From positions 1,372,001-1,436,000 of the forward strand of contig NW_024067667.1 in the NCBI RefSeq assembly GCF_009389715.1: a stretch of 64,000 bases of DNA. Reading direction: 5' to 3'. The stretch is from Phoenix dactylifera. Lineage: Eukaryota; Streptophyta; Magnoliopsida; Arecales; Arecaceae. Of the stretch, positions 23,167 to 33,805 are shown piece by piece. The notes beneath the pieces are model-generated. The model was given only the letters and a program-made list of their open reading frames with translations. It had not been told where the DNA came from and ran no database searches. The position numbers and the translations under genes were made by a program. Numbering within the stretch: position 1 is the stretch's first letter; every line of letters starts with the position of its first letter.

Positions 23167-23592
23167 TCAATCACCAGTTATCAACTCTAGTGCTGTATCT
23201 ACAACAGAGGAGAGAGTTCTGCTGTGCTTGCTCAGTCCTACGCTTCCAGAGAAAACATGGAAGCATTCGAGCTCTGATGTGGTTTCTGCAACATTCACCA
23301 ATAACTGGTCCATCTCAAAATTCTTGAATAACTGTACATATTTTCTGTCGGCTTTCATCATCCAAATTGCTAGTTCAGTGACAAACCTTCTTATTCTTGG
23401 AACTTTAATTTCTGGATAGTTGTATTTGTTCAGTATCTCTATGAGCTTCTGTATGAGATCAGTCTCCTTAATGCCAGCTTGTTCTAGTTCCTCAGCAAAT
23501 TTAGTGGAACTCATAAATTTGCATATCTGTGTGGTGAGCCCAATTGATACCTCTAGTAACTTATCTTTCTCGAGCATTATAGCTCTTAATAC
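23167..23592 (-). CDS. Gene 1, exon 2 (C-terminal 141 residues)
   Basis: Last coding exon of gene 1. On the minus strand the acceptor CTCTACAG precedes GTATTAAGAGC, so the frame continues from exon 1 in phase 0 (PT then VLRAIMLEKDKLLEV). The segment is helical and charged: a continuation of the ARM-like fold (TQICKF, KLIEILNKYNYPEIKVPRIR), then a conserved tail TSELECFHVFSGSVGLSKH and SSVVDTALELITGD. The same exon in gene 2 has exactly the same length and about three quarters identical residues by my alignment. That conservation confirms the exon and the stop codon. Confidence 0.9.
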   Translation of the reverse strand, partial: VLRAIMLEKDKLLEVSIGLTTQICKFMSSTKFAEELEQAGIKETDLIQKLIEILNKYNYPEIKVPRIRRFVTELAIWMMKADRKYVQLFKNFEMDQLLVNVAETTSELECFHVFSGSVGLSKHSRTLSSVVDTALELITGD

Positions 23593-23832
23593 CTGTAGAG
23601 AAAAAAACAATAATGCTGAAATTATTTATTTGAATTTTGTATTTCTCTTTTTTTTCAGGAAAGCATATGGAGTGCTCATAAAATTCTATAACTTTATAAA
23701 TTAATTTAAGTGAAACCATCTGAAAATACTAGCCGCCTACTCTTAATACTACGCTTAAGACATTACATGAACAACATTGAAGTACTGTTGATGGAAGATA
23801 TTGCCTTTCTAAGTAATTATGGACTGTATTAT

Positions 23833-24112
23833 TGTCACGCCCCCGCCTCAGCGAGGCACCTAGTGCCCACGTGGGGGCCACATGAGGGAGGAACACGGGG
23901 CTCCCCTGCCAGATATTGTCCGGTTCTGGGGCTTCACGCAAGCGTCCTTCACCCCTCCCCGATTTTGTTTTCCACCCAAAACGCGTCTGCAGGATTTGGA
24001 AACACCCACCTCATATGCCCAGGCTCTAGAACGAGTCTTTCCGATGTGGGACTATTGGGCCTCACACCCTTCCCACCATCGAACAAGAGCCGTCCTCGGC
24101 TCTGATACCAAA
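23833..24112 (-). mobile_element. TRIM-like unit: 234-bp LTR plus 46-bp internal domain
   Basis: On the minus strand the LTR runs TGTGAGGCCCAATAG (24066) to GGGCGTGACA (23833). Before it, 24112-24067 holds TTTGGTATCAGAGCC (PBS) and ends in GGTGGGAAGGG (PPT-like). A partial copy of the same LTR ends immediately upstream of that at 24113. This LTR-PBS-PPT-LTR order with almost no interior is the definition of a terminal-repeat retrotransposon in miniature. No 5S-like sequence was seen in the LTR, so it does not look like Cassandra. Confidence 0.72.
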
Positions 24113-24398
24113 TGTCACGCCCCCGCCTCTGCGGGGCACGTGAGGCACCCAGTGCCCACGTGGGGGCCACATGAGGGGGGAACACGGGGCTCCCCTGCCA
24201 GATATTGTCCGGTTCTGGGGCTTCACGCAAGCGTCCTTCACCCCTCCCCGGTTTTGTTTTCCACCCAAAACGCGTCTAATGGCCTAATGTCTACCCATCT
24301 CTCAAACTTTCCGACGAATCCTAAAGATCCTAAACTTAAGCTCCGTCTGACTATTTCAAACACAATCCCTAGGAATCTGAAACCTGAGCTCTGATACC
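24113..24398 (-). repeat. Left arm of a long perfect inverted repeat
   Basis: The reverse complement of this segment matches 26193-26478 without a mismatch that I can find, over about 285 bp. It consists of a partial TRIM-like LTR plus gypsy leader. The only nearby difference is GGT versus GGTGGT at the PBS. The spacer is about 1.8 kb. Confidence 0.85.
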
Positions 24399-24568
24399 AA
24401 ATGTCACGTCCCCGCCTCTGCGGGGCACGTGAGGCACCCAGTGCCCACGTGGGGGCCACATGAGGGGGGAACACGGGGCTCCCCTGCCAGATATTGTCCG
24501 GTTCTGGGGCTTCACGCAAGCGTCCTTCACCCCTCCCCGGTTTTGTTTTCCACCCAAAACGCGTCTAA

Positions 24569-26184
24569 TGATCCTCTCTCTCCTCCATCTCTCCTTCTTC
24601 CCCTGTTCGTGGAGGGGGGTTTGGGGAAGGAAGAAAGCCCATTGTGGGCCGTGGGCACTTTGTTGGGCCGTTGGGCCCAGTCCCCTGCGGGCCCAACTTG
24701 GGCCCAGTCCCCTGCATGCCCAACTTGGGCCCAGTCCAGTCCGGTTGGGCCCAGTAGGGCAGTACCCATGTGGGCCCAACTTGGGCCCAGTTCAGACCCA
24801 AGCCTAGAACCTGAACCCGAAACCCAGAACCCGAAACCCGAACCCGTTTGGCCAATAAATGGAATTTTACAGTGAAGCCCTTGACAGTATATTATTTCAC
24901 AAAAGGGACTCCTGTAATTTGTATTTGATCCCTATATGAAAGATTTATTACATAAAGGTCCCCAACTATATTTATTTAGTCCCCTCACTCAAGTTTTATT
25001 ATAGAATAGTATCCTGTAATTAAGTATTAGCCCCTGCAATGCATAAATGAACCAATTAGAAGCTAACCTTGGGGGCCCTATTTAGCCGAGTCTATGCGGG
25101 CCAATTGGGCCGTGTCCGATATGGGCCCTATCGGGCCATGCCCATTATGGGCTAATTCTGAGCCCTGTTGGGCCATGTCCAATAGTATTACTTTTGGTTT
25201 TGCTTAGCTCTGAAATTTACAAAGAAATTAATTAAATTTTAACAGGTGAACTTGATCCGTCTACCTGAAGTAGGAATCAAGCGAGAAGATGTAAGTAACT
25301 TAATACTTCAAGTGTGATTTCTGAATTATTTAATAAACTGATTATGTTTTGATATATGTTTTGCATTCAGTAAAATGGGTCAGACATGTTAAATTTTATT
25401 TGAAAATCATGTTATATGCTCTGAAATCCATGAAATATATTTATATATATATATATATATGCATTCTCAGCATGGCTATGATCTGTTCTGTTCTGTTCTG
25501 GCCCCGCCAATGGGGATTATACGTTGGACCTGTCGACTTGTAATCTGTGAGGAACCGGTTTCGACACCGTACCACCGGTGATTAGAATAATGGTATTTGG
25601 ACACCGTACCACCGGTGATTAGAATAGTGGTATTTGGACACCGTACCACCGGTGCATAATAATAGTGGTGTTTGGCACCTTGTGCAACCCATGCCACTGG
25701 GTTACGTGGCCGTAGCCTATTATGTTGAGATTCTGGTATAAGAGTTTTTGGAAAAATGATAATAAGTTTTGAAAACAACAAATGATGTTATTTATGATTT
25801 ATTTCAGACATTATCCTGTATTTTGATCTGATATGCTCTGACCCCACTCTGGGGTATTTTGTTGCTTACTGGGCTAGTGTAGCTCATTATTCTGTTTTCT
25901 TCATTTTTCAGATCCAGAGGCTTGATCACACGGGATTGGGGAGTGCGTTAGAGTTTCCGATGATTCTTCAGTTATTGACATTTTAGTTAGTTTAGTTTGG
26001 ACATTTGAATTATGTTGGCATATGCTATTTTGAAATTTTGTAAGTCTGCTTTTGAACAATTTAAATAATTATGCCAGTTTTGAACATCTGTATCTGCTTT
26101 GATATGATCCGATGCCTTGCACGCCTGTGCGGCCCGCCGTGCGGGCGTGCGGCGTCTGCCGCGCCTCGGGCTCGGGGCGTGACA
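24569..26184 (+). repeat. 5'-truncated gypsy LTR fragment
   Basis: Homologous to the gypsy LTR at 18675-20961 from about its position 656 onward (compare 19331 onward), with many more differences than between the two LTRs of that element. It retains TGGGCC motifs, the CCCGAA run (24795-24846), the 37-bp minisatellite (about 25566-25675) and the terminal CGGGGCGTGACA. A PBS follows at 26192-26203. Confidence 0.88.
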
Positions 26185-26192
26185 GATTTGGT

Positions 26193-26478
26193 GGTATCAG
26201 AGCTCAGGTTTCAGATTCCTAGGGATTGTGTTTGAAATAGTCAGACGGAGCTTAAGTTTAGGATCTTTAGGATTCGTCGGAAAGTTTGAGAGATGGGTAG
26301 ACATTAGGCCATTAGACGCGTTTTGGGTGGAAAACAAAACCGGGGAGGGGTGAAGGACGCTTGCGTGAAGCCCCAGAACCGGACAATATCTGGCAGGGGA
26401 GCCCCGTGTTCCCCCCTCATGTGGCCCCCACGTGGGCACTGGGTGCCTCACGTGCCCCGCAGAGGCGGGGGCGTGACA
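26193..26478 (+). repeat. Right arm of the long perfect inverted repeat
   Basis: Partner of 24113-24398. It runs from the gypsy PBS and leader through the junction ATTAGACGCGTTTTGGG into the TRIM-like LTR end at 26478. Confidence 0.85.
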
Positions 26479-27149
26479 ATTATAGTATTTCTTCTCATTT
26501 TTCACCAATAACCGTCTGCATTTTAGCATCTTGATGAATTAGCAAGCATATTTATCGTTCTTGGTTATCCCATAGTTTCTTTGTTTCTGTTTTTGATTTC
26601 TTTCACTAATTTGTGACGATGGCTATTCCTTTCCTTAAAAATCAAGGGAGTTTGTCTAAAATACTGCATGCTAATTCTTTAGGAACTTTGGATAGTGAGA
26701 AAAATAAGAAGCATACTTTCAGAATAATGCTTCTGTCTAAGATTATATATACCAAATGATTATTGCAAAACTAGCCAAAGGACATAGTTAATAAATGACA
26801 TGAGATATATTTACTTTTGATAACTAATATGGCTTTTGTTAAAAATTAAGCTAATAAAGAAAAACCTTTTATGCTTCCCATAACTTTGGAAGGAGGTTGG
26901 TAGATACCAGATATTCACATGACCTGTTTCATTGAGTTTGTTTTTATCTCCTGCGATCTCTTTTTTATATCTTTTTAACTTATAAACTCATCGCTTGCCA
27001 AAGTGATTCTTTGAGAGGGTTTAGATTTAGTCCCTTCTCTATTTTAGTGTCTATGTTTTTGTTCCAAGATTTTCAAAGCATAGTTGTGATTGTATCTTCT
27101 ATCTTTTATGATAGCCACAGTAGGATCAAATTGAGATGTAGAGGCTTAC

Positions 27150-29228
27150 AGTGGGCATGGCAGCAGTGACTCCCTTGAGGCGATCAGAGCATTCAGTCGC
27201 AGAGTATGCACACAAGTTCCGAAGGATCCTGAAAGCGTTGATTCGGAGCACTGGGTCATTCAGCATGCTTACGAGGCAGTCCAGCACCTGCTGCACCTTC
27301 AAGATCCGCTCGCAGTTCTTCTTGCTCTCCAGTGCCAGCATTGCCAGCGCCTCCCCTGCCTGGTTGCTCAATTCGTTCTCATCCTCCGTAAATCCTGGCC
27401 TAAAGAAGATGAGCAGCAGAAGCTTAACAATCCCACCTGTGCTCCCAATCTTCTCCCTTGCGTTCTCATCCATTGCCAGGCTCTGCAGAATCTCTATCGC
27501 CAGCTTCTGCAGCACCAAGTGACTCTCCCCATACTGCAAGATATCCCTGATGTTGCTCACTGTGAAGACAATCTCTGAGATTGCCTGCCGGAGCATTTTC
27601 CCGGTGTTTCCGGTCGTGCTCACCAACATCTTGACCACTTGGAGAGACCTCTTCACTGCTTTGATCTGGGACTCCGGTGCTCGGTCATTTCGTAGCAAAC
27701 TCTGGCCGGTACTCGTGAGGTCTATGATGTTTGGCAAGAGGCCTCTGGCGTTCCCAATCTTCCCACAGTTCTCGTGATCATGAGCGAGCTTCTTCAGGAT
27801 CAGCAGACCGTAAAGATTAAACACTGAAAAGTCGTAGTCTGCTTGGTCGGGGATGATGGAATTCCGATGGACGTCATGGGATTTTGCGTTGGAGATTCTG
27901 CCTGTGTGGAGCAACGATGATATCGACTCCATCGCCCCTGGAATTCCGGAAACTCGAAGTGCATTCTGCTTCTTCCCAGCAAGCTTCGACACGATTTCTG
28001 CTGCACACCTCCTGATCTCTTCTTCGGTTGGGTTCTTCCAGTTCAACATATCGACCAGTCTCTCGATGACCCATGTTGAAGTCCCAATCTTCCGTAGCGT
28101 CTCGGAGGCAAACTGGTTGCTTTTTACAAGCTTCTGCAGGATCCGAGCTCCGATGATTTGCTCGTCTGGAAAATCAGAGTCCAAGAGCTCCTGAGAGTAG
28201 GTCACAAGTTCTATCTTTAGGCCATCAAAGATGCTTCCATTGATGCATTTCGAGTATGCATCGTAAAAGAATCGTTTGATTGATATAATCCCAGACAGTC
28301 CTAATTCGCACTCCAGGCTCACATCTTCGAGCAACTTGCCGTAGGAGATCTTCCAATTCCAGTATGCCTTCTCCAGCAGGAACATCAGGGCTTCAGCCAG
28401 TGCCAGTCCGTAGAATATGTCCAGTGCTGCCTTCCCGTTCTTTGTTTCATTATCCTGTCCTACTTCACCATAGTCCTGCTTGATGAGGCGCATCAAGGAG
28501 AGCGTCACACAGGCGGTAGCTGATAGAAGCTGAAGCCATGTAAGAATCCTGCTGACATTTTTCAATAGAAAGATCCAGCCAGCATGAGGAATCAAGGGAA
28601 CATTGGGAGTGTACCAAGTGCGGCGTCTCATTTGTTGCACCACCTGGTTTTGGAACTCTGTGACCGTCTGGTTACTCCCTGTGATCCTCCGACATCGGTC
28701 GCCATCTGTTTTGGTGATGGAAGGCAGCTGAAAGATGGCTTTGATCCTCCGAAAGATGAAGCGGGAGCTGGACTTGATTGCCTCGAAGCTGTTCCATCCA
28801 GCCTCAGATAGGGTCCATGTTGCCTCGTGCTGCCATTCGAGTTCGTGGCTCCGACTGAAGATCCTGGTGCCTTCGATGAGTAGGATAATTGTCACAGACC
28901 AGAAGTCTCTCTTCTCGAGCATTGAGGCGAACCCACCGAGAAGAACCACCGTGGCCCAGATGAATGCTAGCGTTCCGAGGCCGCTTGCAGCTTTTTCCAG
29001 GATGGCGAGGCGCAGGGCAAAGAGGGTCAGCTTCTTTTCGGGAGCCCGAATTGTGCTGCCTTGGCTTCCATTTCGTCCGGCTGGGGTTGGATTGCTAGGC
29101 GTTTTCTGAGGCTCGAAAAAGGTCGAGCCCCAGTAGAACAGATTGTTGCTGCCTCCATCCGCAGTCTCCATGATATTCACTTGGATGCTTGGCTCACCTT
29201 CCCCTGATTCCTGTTTCTTGAACCTCAT
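27150..29228 (-). CDS. Gene 1, exon 1: membrane-anchored ARM-repeat-like protein (693 of 834 aa)
   Basis: First coding exon of gene 1. I place it in a plant-specific family of multi-pass proteins with armadillo-like repeats, some of which carry the label BLE2-like; I leave the symbol empty. Function is not established from sequence. Residues 1-66 are polar and variable. Likely membrane segments are at about 82-104 (GTLAFIWATVVLLGGF), 109-124 (FWSVTIILLIEGTRIF), 218-248 and 268-289. From about residue 350 to the end of exon 2 helical leucine-rich repeats fit ARM/HEAT folds. After residue 70 it aligns with gene 2 without any indel. The ATG sits in GTTCTAGCAATGAGG, matched by GTTCCAGCAATGAAG in gene 2, which supports this start. 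The exon ends at ACT|GTAAGC. Reading past the donor adds only seven residues before a stop. Confidence 0.92.
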
Positions 29229-29846
29229 TGCTAGAACTTTTTGGTGGCAAAAGAACCGTCTCTCTGAAGTCTGGTGTTTGCTTTAAATTGATTTGTGCTG
29301 ATATCAAGCCTCAATAGATCATATTGAACTCATTATAGTTTAACAGAAGAGGTGCTGACAAATCAACAATGTTTGCTTGAGGTATTGGACAGAAGTGGTG
29401 GACTTTCTCTTTTTTTTCAGACTTTGCATTAGAAACTGTCAAAGATCAGTTTTCTGAATGGGCTCTGCGCCCAGATAAGTTTGAAAAGTCATGGATATTC
29501 CAGTAGAAATGACTATGTGGCATGAGTCAAGGATGATGCTTTGAAAAATTCAGAAAGAATTGTTTGTGGTGGAAGATAGGAGAGGAAGAGGTCCATCTCT
29601 TCTTCCTGCTGTCATTTTCTAATTGATGTTTGGATTCCACGTCTGCATGCGTTCTCTATTTTGCTTCCTTTTTTTTATTTGATTGAATCCTCTACTCTTA
29701 GCAACTTTTTTTCTCGCTGTTCTCAAGATGTTCTTTTCACTATATTAACCTTCAGTTCTCTTGTTGCATGCCCTTGGTCTCCATAAATCTTAACTGCTCT
29801 CTTTCCCTCTCTCCCTCCCTCTCCTCCCCACTATTCTCGAACATGT

Positions 29847-29859
29847 AATATATATAATT
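29847..29859 (-). promoter_or_regulatory. Candidate TATA box of gene 1
   Basis: Minus strand ATTATATATATTA, about 620 bp before the ATG. Gene 2 has a TATA box at nearly the same distance (49633-49644), and the flanking DNA is recognisably related (GAATTATATA, then a GA-rich stretch). A long 5' UTR, possibly with an intron, is implied but not proven. Confidence 0.5.
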
Positions 29860-30442
29860 CTACAGGGGTTTTCCTTTGCATGTGCATATTCTAATGAATC
29901 AAGAACATCTCCAATTTTATAAGCCAAAGATAAACAAAATGCATCCCTCTTTTTTCTCTTTTCTTATGTAATGCCTTCTTTCTAAATGATTCACATCTCC
30001 AGGCAAGCCAGGAATCTAAGCTATAGCTTTGTGTTTTCTTTTCTGTGACTATTTTTCTGGAGCTTAATTGACTTTTTCACTTTTGATTTTTATTAGTCTC
30101 AATCATGGAGAGTTCGAAGAAACTTCCAGCTGTGGGACCTCTAAGGACAGTTCGTCTCTTTGTTTTTCTGAAACTGGAAGATTCGTCTGTTCTTAGAAAT
30201 ATCTCTTCCAAGTTGCTCTAGAGATTGAATAAAAAATTGGCATTTTGTGCACTTGTCAATAAACCCAATTCAAATACGATTTTAGTTGTAGATGAGTCTG
30301 CCACCATACATTCTTAGGTTTGTCATTTAGAGGGAATCGTCAGAATTTGGATTATAAAAAGCCATATTCTAATTTTGTTTTGGGTGTGATAATGTTGATC
30401 CAGCTGATGTTTAATTATTCTATGTCAACTGTACTTAGATAT
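29860..30442. other. Upstream flank of gene 1
   Basis: AT-rich, no ORF of note. The first part is related to the gene 2 upstream region. The last five bases (30438-30442, GATAT) are the left TSD of the solo LTR. Confidence 0.4.
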
Positions 30443-30579
30443 TGTGAGAACCCATGCGGGCTTGTGTTTAGTCCCACATCGGTTATTCGCTGGATAAATC
30501 TTGAGTACTTATACGGGATCAAAGAACCCAAATAATATCTTTCGGTTAGTCTTTTTGGATGAGATTCTGCATTGTTACA
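30443..30579 (+). mobile_element. Solo LTR, 137 bp
   Basis: Starts TGTGAGAACCCATGCGG and ends GCATTGTTACA. It is flanked by a perfect GATAT duplication (30438-30442 and 30580-30584). It shares AGTCCCACATCGG with the TRIM-like LTR at 23833-24066. No interior or second LTR is present. Confidence 0.75.
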
Positions 30580-30584
30580 GATAT

Positions 30585-32155
30585 AATCTAAGTCTTTGCT
30601 CACATCAATAGTGTCATCTTGCAGCGCGCAACCAACAGGCTGTTATGTTGGTTTAGATTAGTTTCATTTTGGGTATGGAATGCATACATGCCAACAAGTT
30701 GGAGAGTCTTTTTCTTGCAAACAATGAACAAATTCTTTGCAGCTGCCAAGAAACTGAGATGTATGTGGAGCCCATGAGAAGATGGAGTGGGCACAACTTA
30801 CATGCCGAAAGCACATCCTTGTATGCATTGGTGCCTCCTTCTAAGTTGGCTTCTCTATTTTAGATTTCGAGCATAGAGTAGAGATAAAATTTTAATAGTA
30901 AACTACAAAGAAGCAATACCAATTACCAAGCATGTATGCAAGTATGAGAAGCAATGGTTAGGGTTAACCCAAAACATGGACTTTCTTAGGGTGAGCAGTC
31001 CTCATTCTAAATATTCTTGGACAAATAGTTCCATTCCTGTGACTTTACTGATGGATGGGCTCCTTTTATTTATCTATTATATTCTGAGAATTATCGAGGC
31101 GACTATTAAGCAATTTTTATGAATTTTACATGAATTATCGAGCAATACCTTGAGAATGCCTTATGATAAAGTAACCATCATTTAATTATACATAGGATTG
31201 AACTAAATTTTTGAAAGAAAAAGTCACTGGTCAATCTTAAAAGTCGAAATCATAAATTTTCCAGTCATTAGAAGGGCAGTCTTTTCCTTTTCAGTAATAT
31301 ACCTCTCCTTGTCAATACTTCATACCTTGTTTGTGGGAAAGATGAAGAGAACCTTATCACAGTGGTACTTGCCAATCCAAATTCAGACTATAAAAGAAAC
31401 TAATGTATATGCATATTCTACACTATCACAAAATATTACTGGCGACTATTGCAACATTATTTGCAATAGTAGTTTCTGTTATACGTACATTATCTAGTTT
31501 GGATCCATCATGGAAACATGGTGAGAGAATTTAGATGAGAACGAAAATTATCAATTTATCTTTAGTATAACTTATCATTAACAATTTATCTTTTTTATAA
31601 CTTAACATTAACAATTTATCTTTATTATAACTTAACATCAACGAGTTGGGGCTTATCATGGTGCTCATACCCCTCTTCCTCTCAATTAGAGATTTTGGGT
31701 TTGTCTTTGGTGGTGTGCCTAATAATATTAAGATAGGTCACCTCCTCTTTTAAAAAAAAGAAAAGAAAAACTTGTGTACTCATATACTGCTCTTAGAGAA
31801 ATTGCAGAAGCATATTCTCTTAAAAATAGTGTCAAGTTTAGAGCTTCTTAAAATTTGATGTTTGAAGTATATATAAACTCACTCTTATGGGTATAAGTGT
31901 GAGAATAGGCCTAAATAATCTTTATACTTACCTCATTAAAATGGTATATGAATCCTATTCTTTAACAAGGAAAATGAATGTGTTGAACATTAGTTCTATA
32001 GTCATATTCTTTCGTTTATAAAGTAGGATTCGGTTGAGTGGTATTCTCTCGGGATCATCCCAAATTCAGGTGCCAACTCTTCTTGAGCAACAGTCTTGGA
32101 TTTAAGAGCCCCGCACCACCCCCCACAAAACCCCATATATACATATATATATATA
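30585..32155. other. Intergenic region without recognisable gene
   Basis: Only short frames. Contains the 33-bp tandem repeat at 31548-31645 and TA runs near 32137-32155. Confidence 0.4.
31548..31645. repeat. 33-bp tandem repeat, about three copies
   Basis: Unit core TTATAACTTAACATTAACAA followed by TTTATCTTT, repeated about three times with a few substitutions. Confidence 0.8.
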
Positions 32156-32512
32156 GGAAATTGATAACCTACTCTCTGTTATGGTAGGTTATCAATCTAC
32201 CCATTTTTTATTGGACAAAAAATATCCTTATTTTTTATAACTCTTAAGGGTATTTTATGTCTTTTTACAATTCCACATTAACTCACCCTCCCAACCCCCC
32301 AATTAATACTCTCTCTCTCTTATATATATATATATAGGAATTGATAACCTAATCTCTGTTATTGTACGTTATCAATCTACCCATTTTTTATTGGACAAAA
32401 AATATCCTTACTTTTTATAACTCTTAAGGGTATTTTATGTCTTTTTACAACCTCACATTAACTCATCCTCTCAACCCCCCAATTAATGCTCTATCCCTCT
32501 CTCTCTCTCTCT

Positions 32513-32568
<56 letters not shown>

Positions 32569-32679
32569 CATACATACATACATATAGATGTATATACATA
32601 TAGATGTATGTATATATATAGATAGATATATGTATGTATATATACGTACGTATATGCATATATATATATATATATATAG

Positions 32680-32713
<34 letters not shown>

Positions 32714-32751
32714 GTATGTATCTATATATATGTATATGTATATATACATAT

Positions 32752-32786
<35 letters not shown>

Positions 32787-32964
32787 ATGGAGAGAGAAAG
32801 AAAGAGTGGGAGAGTATTAATTGGGGGGTTGAGAATGTGAGTTAATGTAGGATTGTAAAAAGACATAAAATACTCTTAAGAGTTATAAAAAGTAAGGATA
32901 TTTTTTGTCTTAGAAAAAATGGGTAGATTTATAACCTACCATAACAGAGAGTAGGTTATCAATC

Positions 32965-32968
<4 letters not shown>
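32156..32968. mobile_element. MITE-like inverted-repeat element inside TA microsatellites
   Basis: The left arm (32156-32322) starts GGAAATTGATAACCTACTC. The right end (about 32805-32968) is its inverted, slightly diverged copy, ending GGTTATCAATCCCC. The left arm is duplicated at 32337-32505. Each arm starts with its own hairpin, for example TTGATAACCTAC...GTAGGTTATCAA at 32161-32195. The flanks on both sides are TA runs, so the target duplication cannot be resolved. There is no transposase. Confidence 0.75.
32505..32790. repeat. Compound microsatellite (CT, CA, TA/TGTA)
   Basis: A CT run, then about 17 CA units, then long TA and TATG/TACA stretches with a second CA block near 32750-32768. 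The frames across it are low-complexity artefacts. Confidence 0.95.
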
Positions 32969-33004
<36 letters not shown>

Positions 33005-33339
33005 TCTTAAGGAATGATTCCTTTAACTAATTATTTTTTTCTTTTATTTCTAATTTATGGTCAGGTCATATTGTATATATATAATAGTCAATTATATCTC
33101 TTTAAAGTTTTTATGCTTTTGTTACAATATTAATTTGATTGTTTTCCTTCTGAAAGGGTGTTTATAACCTTATCCTTTTTATTGGAAGTTTCCCTAGAGT
33201 TAAAAAGAGGAATACTAAATAGAAAAAAAAGCACAAAAATAATTTTGGCAGAATCCTAAAGAAACTTTCTTGCATCTTTTGAACTCATAAACAAATGCGT
33301 AGTATATTGTCAGTTATTGATTCCACATTCTTGTGATTG

Positions 33340-33805
33340 GAGTTTTAACTAGCCACTAGATGGCAAAAGCTTAAGTTATTAAAAAAGGGGTCAACAATGT
33401 ATATCATCATCATGCCTAAATACTTCCTTTCACATGCAGCTGAACCATGGATGAAAGCAAATATGACTCAATATAACAACCAGGAATGAGTCAAAGTAAA
33501 TCAGGAAAAAAAAAAAATCAGTGGATATTTGGATTCAGGACTCCAGCTTTGATACCCTGTCACCTAACCACTAAAACCTAAAAGCTTAAGCTACTAGTAA
33601 GGGATCAACAATGTATAGAAGGCAAGAAATAACCAGGAATGAGTCAAGAGAAGAAAAGACTCAAGATAACAAATGGGCAAATTTAAGAAAATTAGCCTGA
33701 ATGAGGATTTGAACCCACGACCATCAGTTCCAATACAATGTTAACTACTAAATTTCAAAAGCTTAAGCTGTTAAGTAAGGGACCAGCAAAGTATATCAGG
33801 CTTAA
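33340..33805. repeat. Degenerate tandem repeat, roughly 190-bp units
   Basis: Three related blocks share AAAAGCTTAAG...AAGGG(A/G)(T/C)CA(A/G)CAA(T/A)GTAT, near 33366, 33578 and 33759. Two are preceded by AACCAGGAATGAGTCAA (33478 and 33630). The minus-strand GTGGGTTCAAATCCTC near 33700 resembles a tRNA B box, but no tRNA fold was found. Confidence 0.6.

Larger units (their letters stand above)
23833..26478. mobile_element. Composite LTR-derived insertion with inverted ends in the gene 1 intron
   Basis: The left end reads TGTCACGCCCCCGCC and the right end GGCGGGGGCGTGACA, so both ends are the 3' end of the same LTR in opposite orientation. Both are flanked by ATTAT (23828-23832 and 26479-26483). 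Order on the plus strand: complete LTR reversed (23833-24066); a 46-bp PBS-to-PPT spacer (24067-24112); partial LTR reversed (24113-24278); gypsy leader reversed (24279-24401); partial LTR reversed (24402-24568); 5'-truncated gypsy LTR forward (24569-26184); gypsy PBS and leader forward (26185-26314); partial LTR forward to 26478. There is no coding capacity. Template switching or self-priming during reverse transcription would be one way to make it; this is inference. Confidence 0.8.
23593..27149 (-). other. Gene 1 intron, 3.56 kb, carrying a composite retroelement
   Basis: Bounded by minus-strand donor ACT|GTAAGC (27149) and acceptor CTACAG|GT (23593), phase 0. The insertion 23833-26478 makes up about three quarters of it. 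Without the insertion the intron would be about 0.9 kb, compared with 3.75 kb in gene 2. The rest (23593-23832 and 26479-27149) is AT-rich and unremarkable. Confidence 0.88.

Noticed and set aside
27151..29109. Plus-strand ORFs opposite gene 1 (and 46923-48815 opposite gene 2)
   Set aside because: Antisense shadows of the conserved minus-strand coding exons.
32437..32866. Tyr/Ile-rich ORFs
   Set aside because: Microsatellite translation only.
33690..33720. tRNA gene or tRNA-derived SINE, from a B-box-like GTTCAAATCC on the minus strand
   Set aside because: No A box at the right distance and no cloverleaf could be drawn; it belongs to a degenerate repeat.
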